Positions 10,744-21,641 of a DNA stretch of 64,000 nucleotides are shown here, one piece after another. Origin of the DNA: Rhodoferax sp. OV413. Its GTDB lineage: Bacteria > Pseudomonadota > Gammaproteobacteria > Burkholderiales > Burkholderiaceae_C. The translations under genes and the position numbers were made by a program. The DNA lies in NCBI RefSeq assembly GCF_900104385.1, contig NZ_FNJA01000001.1, positions 96,376-160,375 on the forward strand, read 5' to 3'. Each line of letters opens with the position of its first letter. The stretch's first letter is position 1. A model generated the notes under the pieces. It ran no database searches. It was not told the origin of the DNA and was given only the letters and a program-made list of their open reading frames with translations.

Positions 10744-10781
10744 TGGCCGCTGCGGCAGGCTGACCGGGCAGCGCAGCCTGC

Positions 10782-11696
10782 ATGGAGTTTCTTACCCTTT
10801 CCCTGTTGAACGGCCTCAGCTACGGGCTGATGCTGTTCATGCTCAGCGCCGGCCTGACGCTGATATTCAGCATGATGGGCGTGCTGAACCTGGCGCATGC
10901 CAGCTTCTACATGCTGGGGGCCTACTTTGCCTACAGCCTCACCTTGTTTGTAGGCTTCTGGCCCGCGCTGCTGCTGGCGCCGCTGCTAGTCGGCCTGCTG
11001 GGCGCGGGGTTTGAAAAATACTGTCTGCGCCGGGTCCACGCCTTCGGCCATGTGCCGGAGATGCTGGTCACCTTCGGGTTGAACACGGTGCTGGTTGAGC
11101 TGGTGCAGCTTGTCTGGGGCCGGGGCCCGGTCGACTACCGCATTCCCGCCGGGCTGGAAGGCCCGCTGTTCGCGCTCTGGGGCACGCCGTTTCCCACTTA
11201 CCGCGGCTTCATGGTGCTGGTGGCGCTGGCCATGCTGGCCGCGCTTTGGCTGCTGCTGAAGCGCACCCGCATCGGCCTGGTGGTGCAGGCCGCGCTGACC
11301 CACCCGGACGCAGTGCAGGCCCTGGGCCACAACGTGCCGCGGGTGTTCATGGGGGTATTCGGCGGCGGTGCCGCGCTGGCTGGGCTGGCCGGCGTGGTCG
11401 GCGGCAATGCGTTTGTCACCGAGCCCGGCATGGCGGCCACCGTGGGCTCGGTGGTGTTCGTGGTGGTGGTAGTCGGCGGTATGGGCTCGCTGGCCGGGGC
11501 CTTCTGGGCGTCGCTGCTGATCGGCGTGCTGCAGACCTTGGCAGTGGGTATCGACCTGCCGGTGCTGGGCTGGACCGGCGTGGACGCGCTGGGCCGCATC
11601 AAGCTCAGCCAGCTGGCGCCGCTGCTGCCGTATGCACTGCTGGTGCTGGTCTTGCTGCTGCGCCCGCAAGGGCTGTGGGGCCAACGTGCCGACTGA
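10782..11696 (+). CDS. livH: branched-chain amino-acid-type ABC permease (LivH)
   Basis: 304 residues, highly hydrophobic with about eight membrane helices. The opening GLSYGLMLFMLSAGLTLIF and the conserved loop around VQALGHNVPRVFMGVFGGGAAL are typical of LivH. First gene of a tight livH-livM-livG-livF set that builds an importer for branched-chain amino acids, urea, amides or aromatic acids. No periplasmic binding protein lies next to it, so the substrate is open. Confidence 0.9.
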   Translation: MEFLTLSLLNGLSYGLMLFMLSAGLTLIFSMMGVLNLAHASFYMLGAYFAYSLTLFVGFWPALLLAPLLVGLLGAGFEKYCLRRVHAFGHVPEMLVTFGLNTVLVELVQLVWGRGPVDYRIPAGLEGPLFALWGTPFPTYRGFMVLVALAMLAALWLLLKRTRIGLVVQAALTHPDAVQALGHNVPRVFMGVFGGGAALAGLAGVVGGNAFVTEPGMAATVGSVVFVVVVVGGMGSLAGAFWASLLIGVLQTLAVGIDLPVLGWTGVDALGRIKLSQLAPLLPYALLVLVLLLRPQGLWGQRAD

Positions 11697-11697
11697 T

Positions 11698-12849
11698 ATG
11701 CGCCAGCACAACATACGCACCTGGGGCCTGTTCGCCCTGGCTTTGCTGGCCGCGCCCTGGGTGTTTACCAGCAGCCTGGGCCACAGCCTGCTGACCCAGA
11801 TGGGCATCGCCGCCATCGTCTGCCTGAGCTACAACATCCTGCTAGGGCAGGGCGGCATGCTGAGTTTTGGCCACGCGGTGTATTCGGGCCTGGGCGCGTT
11901 TGCGGCCATCCATGCGCTGAATGCAGCGCTGCTGCCGGTCAGCCTGGTACCTATCGCCGGCGGAGTGGCCGGGGCCGGGGTGGCGCTGCTGCTGGGCGGC
12001 ATCACGGCGCAACGCTCGGCCACCACCTTTGCCATGGTGACCTTGGGCCTGGGCGAGCTGGTCGGGGCCATGGCCTGGCTGTTCCCCGGGGTGTTTGGCG
12101 GCGAGGGCGGTATCGCCGGCAACCGGGTCAGCGGCAGCGCGCCGTTTGGCATCAGTTTCGGGCCGCAAGTGCAGGTGTACTACCTGGTGGCCGTCTATAC
12201 CTGGGTCTGTGCGGGCCTGATGTACGCCTTTACCCGCACGCCGTTGGGCCGCATGCTGAATGCGGTGCGCAACAACCCCGAGCGCGTCGAGTTCGTGGGC
12301 TACGACACCCGGCGCATCCGCTACCTGGCTATTGTGGTGGCCGGTTTTTTTGCCGGCATCTCGGGCGGCCTGGCGGCCCTGCATTTCGAGAGCGTGACAG
12401 CCGACGTGCTGGGCAGCCAGCGCTCGGGCGCTTACTTGCTGTTCACCTTTCTGGGCGGCTCGGGCTACTTTTTCGGCCCTGTCATCGGCGCGGTGCTGAT
12501 GGTGCTGGCTTTTGTGCTGCTGAGTGGTATCACCAAGGCCTGGCTGCTGTACCTGGGTCTGGTGTTCGTCGCCATGGTGGTGTATGTGCCGGGCGGGGTC
12601 GCCAGCCTGCTGCGCGGGCCCAAGCCACAGCTGCGCCGTCTGCCCCAGTACGCGGCTTTTGCGCTGGCCTGCACCGGCCTGGCGGCCATGGTGGAAATGG
12701 TCTACCAGCTGCAGCTCCAAGCTTCGCTGGGTTCGGAATTGCGTTTCTTCGGCACCACGCTGGACGCGGCCAGCTGGCCCAGCTGGGCCGCGGCGGCTTT
12801 GCTGGTGCTGCTGGGCGCCGCCGGGTTTGCGTGGGCGCGCCGCAAATGA
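11698..12849 (+). CDS. livM: branched-chain amino-acid-type ABC permease (LivM)
   Basis: 383 residues from ATG 11698, one base after the livH stop. LivM hallmarks are SYNILLGQGGMLSFGHAVY and the cytoplasmic coupling loop RTPLGRMLNAVRNNPERVEFVGYD. A C-terminal extension with two further hydrophobic stretches (about 310-383) goes beyond typical LivM and ends in ARRK. Partner of LivH in the membrane channel. Confidence 0.9.
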   Translation: MRQHNIRTWGLFALALLAAPWVFTSSLGHSLLTQMGIAAIVCLSYNILLGQGGMLSFGHAVYSGLGAFAAIHALNAALLPVSLVPIAGGVAGAGVALLLGGITAQRSATTFAMVTLGLGELVGAMAWLFPGVFGGEGGIAGNRVSGSAPFGISFGPQVQVYYLVAVYTWVCAGLMYAFTRTPLGRMLNAVRNNPERVEFVGYDTRRIRYLAIVVAGFFAGISGGLAALHFESVTADVLGSQRSGAYLLFTFLGGSGYFFGPVIGAVLMVLAFVLLSGITKAWLLYLGLVFVAMVVYVPGGVASLLRGPKPQLRRLPQYAAFALACTGLAAMVEMVYQLQLQASLGSELRFFGTTLDAASWPSWAAAALLVLLGAAGFAWARRK

Positions 12850-13601
12850 CCAGCCGCCCGCCCGCACTGGAAATCCGCCAGCTGCGCAAAAGCTTTGGCC
12901 TGAGCGAGGTCATCCGCGGCGCCAGCCTGAGCGTGGCCGCGGGCGAGCGCGTGGCCATCATCGGCCCGAACGGCGCGGGCAAGTCCACGCTGTTCAACCT
13001 GGTCAGCGGCCGGTCCAAGCCCAGCAGCGGCCAGATTCTGCTCAACGGCCAGCCCATCCAGGGCAAGAAGCCGTTTGAGATCAACCGCCTGGGCCTGTCG
13101 CGCAGCTTCCAGGTGAGCAATATCTTCCCGCAGCTCAGCGTGTTCGAAAACCTGCGCTGCAGCGTGCTCTGGAGCCTGGGCTATGGCTACAGCTTCTGGC
13201 GCCTGCTGGGCGGCTTGCAGGACGCCAACGCGCTGGCCGAGCGCACCATGGCGCAGGTGCAGCTGGTGGATAAGCGCGAGGTGCTGGCCACCCACCTCAG
13301 CTACGCCGAGCAGCGCGCGCTGGAGCTGGGCATTGCCATCGCCGGCGGTGCCGGTGTGGTGCTGCTGGACGAGCCCACGGCCGGCATGGGGGCCTCGGAA
13401 ACCGGCCGTTTCGTCCAGCTGATCCGCGAGGTGACGGCGGGTAAAACGCTATTGATAGTAGAGCATGACATGCAGGCGGTATATGCGCTGGCCGACAAAA
13501 TAGCTGTATTGGTAGCGGGCGAGGTAATAGCTTTTGGCACGCCCGACGCGATCCGCGTCGATCCGCAGGTGCAGGCGGCCTACCTGGGTGGGGGCGCCTG
13601 A
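12846..13601 (+). CDS. livG: branched-chain amino-acid-type ABC ATPase (LivG)
   Basis: 251 residues from ATG 12846, overlapping the livM stop (ATGA). Walker A is GPNGAGKST, Walker B is VVLLDEPTAGM, and the family H-loop is LLIVEHDM. The usual LSGG signature is replaced by LSYAEQRALELGIA, which is normal in LivG. The last 50 codons contain a strikingly AT-rich patch with rare ATA and GTA codons that looks like the dispersed repeat family although the protein sequence stays canonical. Confidence 0.9.
   Translation: MTSRPPALEIRQLRKSFGLSEVIRGASLSVAAGERVAIIGPNGAGKSTLFNLVSGRSKPSSGQILLNGQPIQGKKPFEINRLGLSRSFQVSNIFPQLSVFENLRCSVLWSLGYGYSFWRLLGGLQDANALAERTMAQVQLVDKREVLATHLSYAEQRALELGIAIAGGAGVVLLDEPTAGMGASETGRFVQLIREVTAGKTLLIVEHDMQAVYALADKIAVLVAGEVIAFGTPDAIRVDPQVQAAYLGGGA
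13447..13531. repeat. AT-rich, repeat-like patch inside livG
   Basis: The stretch begins GCTATTGATAGTAGAGC and ends ACAAAATAGCTGTATTGG. On the other strand it carries TTTTGTCGGCCAGCGCATATA, close to repeat copy R10 (TTTTCGGCCTCCAGCGCATATA). It uses ATA and GTA codons that are otherwise rare here. The encoded residues are normal for LivG, so this may be convergence rather than an insertion. Confidence 0.3.
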
Positions 13602-14287
13602 TGCTGCAAGTCGCCCAGCTGCACGCCTACTACGGCCAAAGCCATGTCCTGCACGGCGTGTCGTTTGAGGTCCGCCCCGGCGAGATCGTGGCCCTGCTGG
13701 GGCGCAACGGCGCGGGCCGCTCTACCACCGCCAAGGCCTTGATGGGCCTGGTGCGCTGCGAGGGCATGGTCCGCTGGCAGGGCCAGGATCTGCGCGGCCG
13801 GCAGCCGTTTGAAATCGCCCAGCAAGGCATCGCCTACGTGGCCGAGGGCCGCGATATTTTTCCGCGCCTGACGGTGCAGCAAAACCTGTTGCTCGGCCAG
13901 AAGGGCACAGGTCGCTGGAACTTTGCGGCGATCTACACCCTGTTCCCGCAGCTGCAGGCGCGCCAGCACACCCTGGGCGGCGTGCTGTCGGGCGGCGAAC
14001 AGCAGATGCTGGCCCTGGGCCGCGCGCTGATGGGCAATCCGCAGCTACTGATCATCGACGAGCCCACCGAAGGCCTGGCTTCCCAGGTGGTGGCCCAAGT
14101 GGCGGCCTGCCTGCAGCAGCTGCAACAGCAGGGCATTGCGGTGCTGCTGGTCGAGCAGAAGCTGGCAATTGCGCTGGACATTTCCAACCGCGTGCTGCTG
14201 ATGGGCCGCGGCAGCGTGGTGTTCGACGGCACGCCGCAGCAGCTGCGCGCCGATGCCGCAGTGCGCCGCGAATGGCTTGAGATTTAG
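13601..14287 (+). CDS. livF: branched-chain amino-acid-type ABC ATPase (LivF), Walker A Lys replaced by Arg
   Basis: 228 residues, ATGA overlap with livG. LivF features are VLHGVSFEVRPGEIVALLG, YVAEGRDIFPRLTVQQNL, signature LSGGEQQMLALGRALM and Walker B LLIIDEPTEGL. Walker A reads GRNGAGRST: the phosphate-binding Lys is Arg (codon CGC). The partner LivG has a normal Lys. Either the site is catalytically weak or Arg is tolerated in this LivF branch. Confidence 0.88.
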   Translation: MLQVAQLHAYYGQSHVLHGVSFEVRPGEIVALLGRNGAGRSTTAKALMGLVRCEGMVRWQGQDLRGRQPFEIAQQGIAYVAEGRDIFPRLTVQQNLLLGQKGTGRWNFAAIYTLFPQLQARQHTLGGVLSGGEQQMLALGRALMGNPQLLIIDEPTEGLASQVVAQVAACLQQLQQQGIAVLLVEQKLAIALDISNRVLLMGRGSVVFDGTPQQLRADAAVRREWLEI

Positions 14288-14386
14288 CCCGCAACGCGCT
14301 TGCTACAAAGCCGAAGCATTTGCGCTAAAAAACTTTATCTGCCGCTGCTACCGTGAAGTTTTTACCCGACTCCACGGAGCAACATC

Positions 14387-15700
14387 TTGATCACACGGCC
14401 GCGCATCTGCCACATCTTCGTCACCCTGGCTCTGGCCTCCCTGCTGGCCGCTTGCGGTGGCGGCAGCGATAGCGACGACTCCGAATACACCCTGGGCGGC
14501 ACGGTCAACGGCCTGAGCACCAGCGGGCTGGTGCTGGCCAATGGCACGCTGACACAGGCCGTGGCCTCCGGCGCCACCAGCTTCAGCTTCAGCAGCAAGG
14601 TCACCGGCAGCTACGCGGTCAGCGTGGCCACCCAGCCCGACGGCCAAACCTGCGTGGCCAGCAATGCCAGCGGTGGTGGCGGCAGCGATGTCTCCAGCGT
14701 GGTCATCAACTGCCGCAGCTACGCGGCCTACACCAGCAACTGGCTGGGCGGCAACATCGGCCAGCTCAGCGTGGGCAGCACCGGCGCGCTGGCCGCGCAG
14801 TCGACAGCGGCGGTCAGCACCACCTATCTGCCGTCTAGCATCACCACCAGCAATGATGGCAAGTTCGCGTTTGTGAACTTCCAGGACAGTAGCGCGATCG
14901 GCGTCTACACCGTGTCCGACACCACCGGCGCGCTGGCCATGCTGGGCTGGACCAGCGCCGGAAGCGCTGGCTACGGCATGGCCATCAGCCCCGACGGCAA
15001 GTATCTGTACGTGGCCAATTTCGGCAGCGCCACGCTGTCGCAGTTCAGCGTGGCCTCCACCGGCGTGCTGAGCGCCATGTCTACCGCCACCGTGGCCACC
15101 GGCGTGAACCCGTATGGCGTCGCCGTCAGCCCGGATGGCGCGTACGTTTATGTGAGCAATAGCAGCGGCAACAGCATCTCGCAGTACAGCGTGGGCAGCA
15201 CTGGCGCGCTGACGGCCTTGTCCACGGCCACCGTCAGTCTGTCGTCGCTGGGTAGCACGCCTACCGGCATCGCCATCGACCCGGCGAGTAACTACGTCTA
15301 CGTCACCTTATCGGGCAGCGCCAAGCTGGCCCAGTTCAGCATAGGCTCCGGCGGGCTGCTGACAGCCTTGTCGCCGGCCAGCGTCAGCACCGGCACCACG
15401 CCGCGCAGCGTGGCCATCAGCCCCAGCGGCCGCTATGCCTACGTGACCAACGGCGGCGACAACACCGTGTCGCAGTACAGCATCAGCAGCGGCAAACTCA
15501 CCGCCTTGCCCACCACGACCATCGCTACCGGCAGCAGCCCGCGTGGCATCGCCATGGCCCCCAGCGGCAGCTTCGCCTATGTCACCAACTACAGCGACGC
15601 TACTGTGTCCTCGTATAGCGTGGGGTCTGCCGGGGCGTTGACTCTGCTGGGTACGGCGGCGACGAATGGGGCGGGGCCTACGGGGATTTCGGTGCGCTAA
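14387..15700 (+). CDS. beta-propeller lipoprotein, lactonase/YncE-like
   Basis: 437 residues from TTG 14387 with ACGGAG upstream; no ATG fits. A lipoprotein signal peptide ends in LLAAC. After a short beta domain (about 25-115) come repeated blades of about 45-50 residues, each with phrases such as GVAVSPDGAYVYVSN, GMAISPDGKYLYVAN and SVAISPSGRYAYVTN. This is the seven-bladed fold of the 6-phosphogluconolactonase/YncE type. Ser, Thr, Gly and Ala are heavily enriched. It is probably anchored at the outer membrane and exposed or periplasmic. Enzymatic activity is not evident; a surface or binding role is as likely. Confidence 0.8.
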   Translation: MITRPRICHIFVTLALASLLAACGGGSDSDDSEYTLGGTVNGLSTSGLVLANGTLTQAVASGATSFSFSSKVTGSYAVSVATQPDGQTCVASNASGGGGSDVSSVVINCRSYAAYTSNWLGGNIGQLSVGSTGALAAQSTAAVSTTYLPSSITTSNDGKFAFVNFQDSSAIGVYTVSDTTGALAMLGWTSAGSAGYGMAISPDGKYLYVANFGSATLSQFSVASTGVLSAMSTATVATGVNPYGVAVSPDGAYVYVSNSSGNSISQYSVGSTGALTALSTATVSLSSLGSTPTGIAIDPASNYVYVTLSGSAKLAQFSIGSGGLLTALSPASVSTGTTPRSVAISPSGRYAYVTNGGDNTVSQYSISSGKLTALPTTTIATGSSPRGIAMAPSGSFAYVTNYSDATVSSYSVGSAGALTLLGTAATNGAGPTGISVR

Positions 15701-15782
15701 GACGGTGTACTTCTGAGGGGATGGCTTGTCCCGACTGGGACAAACCATCACACGCCGCATCCTTTCCAGCCTCTAGAATTAA

Positions 15783-15804
15783 AAATCGCACGATCGTTCG
15801 ATTT
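15783..15804. promoter_or_regulatory. 22-bp palindrome upstream of beta-oxidation genes, TetR-like operator
   Basis: AAATCG, then CACGATCGTT, then CGATTT: a 22-bp palindrome with a single mismatched pair, 18 bases before the ATG of the FadJ-like gene. Size and CGATCG centre fit the dimeric operators of TetR-family regulators of fatty-acid degradation. No TetR gene lies in the window. Confidence 0.6.
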
Positions 15805-15821
15805 AAACCTGAGGTTCCTCC

Positions 15822-17921
<2,100 letters not shown>

Positions 17922-17933
17922 GGAGTACAGAAC

Positions 17934-19109
17934 ATGACCGCCGCCGTAATCGTTTCCACCGCCCGCACCCCTCTGGCCAAAAGCTGGAAGGGCTCTTTCA
18001 ACATGACCCATGGCGCCACCCTGGGCGGCCACGCGGTGCAGCACGCCATCCAGCGCGCCGGCATCGAGGCGGCTGAGGTCGATGACGTGATCATCGGCTG
18101 CGCCACGCCCGAGGGCGCGACCGGGGCCAACATCGCCCGCCAGATCGCCTTGCGCGCCGGCTGCCCGGTGACGACCTCCGGCGTCACCGTGAACCGCTTC
18201 TGCTCGTCCGGCCTGCAGACCATCGCCATGGCTGCGCAGCGCATCATCGCCAACGAAGGCGATGTGTATGTGGCTGGCGGTGTGGAGAGCATTTCCTGCG
18301 TGCAGCAGGAGATGAACATCCACATGTTGAACGACCCCTGGCTGGTAAAGAACAAGCCCGAAATCTACTGGAACATGCTGCAGACCGCCGAGCAGGTGGC
18401 GCAGCGCTACGGCATCAGCCGGGAGCAGATGGACGAATACGGCGCGGCCAGCCAGCAGAAGGCCGTGGCGGCCCTGGCTGCCGGCCTGTTTACCGCCGAG
18501 ATCGCACCCATCACCGTGACCATGGGCGTGGCCGACAAGGTGCGCGGCCTGATGACCAAGGAAGTGACGGTGAGCCAGGACGAAGGCATACGCGACGGCA
18601 CGACCAAGGAAGGCATTGCCGGCCTGCGCTCGGCCTTGCCCGGCGGCCTGATTTCGGCCGGCAACGCCAGCCAGTTTTCTGACGGCGGCGGCGCGGTCGT
18701 GGTGATGAATGAAACCCTGGCCAGCCAGCGTGGCCTGCAGCCGTTGGGCCGCTTTCTGGGCTTTGCCGTGGCCGGCTGCGAGCCGGACGAAATGGGCATA
18801 GGCCCGGTCTTCGCCATCCCCAAGGTGCTGAAGCGCCTGGGCCTGAAGGTGGAAGACATCGACCTGTGGGAGCTGAACGAAGCCTTCGCGGTGCAGGTGA
18901 TCTACTGCCGCGACAAGCTGGGCATTCCGGGCGGCCGGTTGAACGTCAACGGCGGCGCGATTGCCGTGGGCCACCCCTATGGCGTGAGCGGCCAGCGCCT
19001 GACCGGCCATGCGCTGATCGAAGGCAAGCGGCGCGGCGCCAAGCGCGTCTGCGTGACCATGTGCATAGGCGGCGGCATGGGCGCGGCCGGGGTGTTTGAG
19101 GTCTTGTAG
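17934..19109 (+). CDS. acetyl-CoA C-acyltransferase (3-ketoacyl-CoA thiolase)
   Basis: 391 residues, the normal thiolase length. Acyl-accepting Cys90 lies in [10 protein letters not shown], the general-base His in [14 protein letters not shown], and the second Cys in [11 protein letters not shown]. It cleaves 3-ketoacyl-CoA with CoA, closing the beta-oxidation cycle begun by the upstream enzyme 12 bases away. AAGGAGTA ribosome-binding site. A hairpin-forming repeat follows the stop and probably ends the transcript. Confidence 0.93.
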   Translation: MTAAVIVSTARTPLAKSWKGSFNMTHGATLGGHAVQHAIQRAGIEAAEVDDVIIGCATPEGATGANIARQIALRAGCPVTTSGVTVNRFCSSGLQTIAMAAQRIIANEGDVYVAGGVESISCVQQEMNIHMLNDPWLVKNKPEIYWNMLQTAEQVAQRYGISREQMDEYGAASQQKAVAALAAGLFTAEIAPITVTMGVADKVRGLMTKEVTVSQDEGIRDGTTKEGIAGLRSALPGGLISAGNASQFSDGGGAVVVMNETLASQRGLQPLGRFLGFAVAGCEPDEMGIGPVFAIPKVLKRLGLKVEDIDLWELNEAFAVQVIYCRDKLGIPGGRLNVNGGAIAVGHPYGVSGQRLTGHALIEGKRRGAKRVCVTMCIGGGMGAAGVFEVL

Positions 19110-19124
19110 GTCTGGGCCCAAACA

Positions 19125-19185
19125 CTACAAAATAGATAGCTGCTGGCGCTGGTACTACCTGCGCCAGCGGCCTATTTCTTGTAAA
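19125..19185. repeat. palindromic repeat family, copy R5, terminator-like
   Basis: Core hairpin GCTGGCGC, 11-base loop, GCGCCAGC (perfect 8-bp stem), preceded by AAAATAGATA and followed by GGCCTATTTCTT. It lies directly after the thiolase gene and could stop transcription. Confidence 0.7.
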
Positions 19186-19223
19186 TATTTCACAGCCAGC
19201 CGCGCATTGGTTACAGTGGCCGC

Positions 19224-19433
19224 ATGTTGACACCCAAAACCATCTCCCGGCTCGAAAAAACCATCTGGATCCTGCTCTACGGCGGGCTGCTGAGCCTGGT
19301 GCTGGGCCTGTTTACCCAACGCGTAGACGACGACCTGGGCCTGACGTTGGTGATCGGCGGCGGCGTGGCGGCAGCGCTGGGCGCGGTGCTGATTTACGTA
19401 CGTTCCCGGGTGCGGGCCAATACCGAAAAGTAA
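19224..19433 (+). CDS. small two-helix inner-membrane protein, unknown function
   Basis: 69 residues. Two hydrophobic helices (about 13-31 and 39-60) separated by a charged turn QRVDDDLG, with a basic C-terminus (RSRVRANTEK). No family recognised, though its shape matches many DUF-type helper proteins of Burkholderiales. It sits between the thiolase terminator repeat and a GST gene, 33 bases before the latter. Confidence 0.6.
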   Translation: MLTPKTISRLEKTIWILLYGGLLSLVLGLFTQRVDDDLGLTLVIGGGVAAALGAVLIYVRSRVRANTEK

Positions 19434-19466
19434 CGCATAGACCAACAAATAACGACGGAGACTGCC

Positions 19467-20396
19467 ATGGCTGACCTGGTCCTGCACCACTACAAAACCT
19501 CGCCGTTCGCGGAGAAGATCCGCCGGGTACTGGGCTTCAAGCAGCTGCCCTGGCAGTCGGTGAATATTCCGCCGATTGCGCCCAAGCCGGATGTGGAGGC
19601 GCTGACCGGCGGCTACCGCAAAACCCCGATCCTGCAGATCGGCGCCGACATCTACTGCGACACCGCGCTGATCTGCGACGTGCTGGAGCACCGCCAGCCC
19701 CAGCCATCGCTGTCGCCGCCCACCCACAAAGGCTTGGCCCGGGTGCTGGCCCAGTGGGCCGACACCACGCTGTTCAACACCGCCTTGGCCTACAGCTTCC
19801 AGCCCCAGGGCCGCGAGCAGATGTTCGGTAATGTGCCGCCCGGTTTCGCCCAGGCCTTTGCCGACGACCGTGCCAAGATGGTGGGCAGCGCGCCGCGCCT
19901 GCGCGTGGGCGATGCGACCACGGCTTACCGCTCCTATCTACGCCGCCTGGCCACCATGCTGGAAGACCAGCCGTATCTGGTCGGCAACGTGCCCTGCATG
20001 GCCGACTTTGCCGCCTATGCGCCGCTGTGGTTCACCCGCGTCAATGTGTCCAGCCTGGCCGGGATTCTGGACGCCACGCCCAGCGTCCTGGCCTGGATGG
20101 ACCGCATGGCTGGCTTCCAGCAGCTCGAGGCCGGCCGGCTCAGCTCCACCGACGCCATTGCCATCGCCGCCAGCAGCACGCCGCTGCCGGTGGACGACGA
20201 GGTGTTCCAGGACGACCATGGCATTCCGCTGGGTAGCCGGGTCAGCGTGCATGCCGAAAGCTTTGGCCTGGAAGCCAGCGAGGGCGAGCTGGTGGCCGCC
20301 ACCCGCATGCACCTGACCCTGCGCCGCGTCGACGCACGGGCTGGCACGGTGCATGTGCACTTTCCGCGCATCGGCTACGTGCTCAAAGCCGCTTAG
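19467..20396 (+). CDS. glutathione S-transferase family protein
   Basis: 309 residues, longer than typical GST. The N-terminal thioredoxin-like domain (LVLHHYKTSPFAEKIRR...YRKTPILQIGADIYCDTALI) includes the conserved cis-Pro and glutathione-binding acidic/Thr motif. A helical C-terminal domain follows (YLVGNVPCMADFAAYAPLW), then about 80 extra residues with beta character. It may conjugate or isomerise glutathione adducts; substrate unknown. It precedes an SDR gene by 2 bases and so likely forms an operon with it. Confidence 0.85.
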   Translation: MADLVLHHYKTSPFAEKIRRVLGFKQLPWQSVNIPPIAPKPDVEALTGGYRKTPILQIGADIYCDTALICDVLEHRQPQPSLSPPTHKGLARVLAQWADTTLFNTALAYSFQPQGREQMFGNVPPGFAQAFADDRAKMVGSAPRLRVGDATTAYRSYLRRLATMLEDQPYLVGNVPCMADFAAYAPLWFTRVNVSSLAGILDATPSVLAWMDRMAGFQQLEAGRLSSTDAIAIAASSTPLPVDDEVFQDDHGIPLGSRVSVHAESFGLEASEGELVAATRMHLTLRRVDARAGTVHVHFPRIGYVLKAA

Positions 20397-20398
20397 GC

Positions 20399-21319
20399 AT
20401 GGACACCATGGATTCGCTGCGCGGCCAGACCGCGGTACTGACCGGTGCCGGCTCCGGCCTGGGTCTGGAGTGCGCGCGCATCGCCGCCCGCCTGGGCATG
20501 CGGCTGGTGCTGGCCGATGTGCAGCCCGATGCGCTGCAAGCCGCCACCGCCGAGATGCAGGCGCTGGGCGCCGAGGTGTTGCCATTCCAGCTGGATGTGT
20601 CTAAGGCCAGCGCCGTCGATGCGCTGGGCCAGGCCACGTTCGAGCGCTTTGGCGCGCCGCATTTCGTCTTCAACAACGCTGGCGTGGGGGCAGGGGGCCT
20701 GGTCTGGGAAAACTCGGCCGCCGACTGGGAATGGGTGCTGGGCGTGAACCTGATGGGCGTGGTGCACGGCGTGCGCGTGTTCACCCCGATGATGCTGCAG
20801 GCTGCGCAACATGACCCGGCCTACCGCGGCCACATCGTCAACACCGCCAGCATGGCCGGGCTGCTGAACATGCCGAACATGGGCGTCTACAACGTCAGCA
20901 AGCACGCGGTGGTGGCGCTGTCGGAAACCCTGTACCAGGATCTGGCGCTGGTGACCGACCAGGTCAGCGCATCCGTACTGTGTCCGTATTTCGTGCCCAC
21001 CGGCATCCACCAGAGCCAGCGCAACCGACCGGCCAAACTGGCTGCCGGCACGGCCACCCGCAGCCAGCGCATCAGCCAGGCCATGGTGAATACCGCCGTG
21101 GACGCGGGCAAGGTCACGGCGGCCGAGGTGGCGCAAAAAGTTTTTGACGCGCTGCGCGACCGGCAGTTCTACATCTACAGCCACCCGCAAGCCTTGGCGG
21201 CGGTGCAGACCCGCATGGACGACCTGCTGCAGGCGCGCAACCCGAGTAGCCCGTTTGCGCAGAAGCCGTCGCTGGGCGAGGACTTGAAGCGGGCTTTGCG
21301 CGGCGAGCCCAAGCCTTAG
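20399..21319 (+). CDS. short-chain dehydrogenase/reductase
   Basis: 306 residues. The Rossmann motif TGAGSGLG (about residues 16-23), the NNAGVGAGG strand and the catalytic Ser-Tyr-Lys set (NTASMAGL, then YNVSKHA) are all intact. It oxidises or reduces an alcohol or carbonyl with NAD(P). Asp after the second strand (LADVQPDAL) favours NAD. Co-transcribed with the GST. Substrate unknown. Confidence 0.88.
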   Translation: MDTMDSLRGQTAVLTGAGSGLGLECARIAARLGMRLVLADVQPDALQAATAEMQALGAEVLPFQLDVSKASAVDALGQATFERFGAPHFVFNNAGVGAGGLVWENSAADWEWVLGVNLMGVVHGVRVFTPMMLQAAQHDPAYRGHIVNTASMAGLLNMPNMGVYNVSKHAVVALSETLYQDLALVTDQVSASVLCPYFVPTGIHQSQRNRPAKLAAGTATRSQRISQAMVNTAVDAGKVTAAEVAQKVFDALRDRQFYIYSHPQALAAVQTRMDDLLQARNPSSPFAQKPSLGEDLKRALRGEPKP

Positions 21320-21327
21320 TCGCCTTC

Positions 21328-21531
21328 TTAATCCCCTTTGGCGCGGCTGCGTTCCTTCTCATAGCGGCTGTAGTCGGGCACCGTGGGGCAGGGCGCATTA
21401 CCCGGCCGGGCCGACGCACGGCATTGGTCGGCCGAGCTGCGCACACCCTCGTACAGGCTGCGTTCCCAAGGCATATCGGCGCAACCCGACAGGCAAACAG
21501 CCAGCAAGGCAATGGCGGCGTAATTCGGCAT
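21328..21531 (-). CDS. small lipoprotein, unknown function
   Basis: 67 residues from ATG 21531, preceded on its strand by AGGAGACTCC. The signal peptide ends in lipobox LSGC. The mature part has two further Cys and ends in a charged tail (YSRYEKERSRAKGD). No family recognised. It is convergent with the SDR gene and divergent from the DUF2975 gene. Confidence 0.65.
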   Translation of the reverse strand: MPNYAAIALLAVCLSGCADMPWERSLYEGVRSSADQCRASARPGNAPCPTVPDYSRYEKERSRAKGD

Positions 21532-21641
21532 GGAGTCTCCTGCGGCCAGCGCAGAGCCAGCGATAATGAATGAATTGGAACAATAAATTATTGTTTTACA
21601 GAAATGTATGGCAGTATGGCGTTTTTGACAAGAGGCATCGC

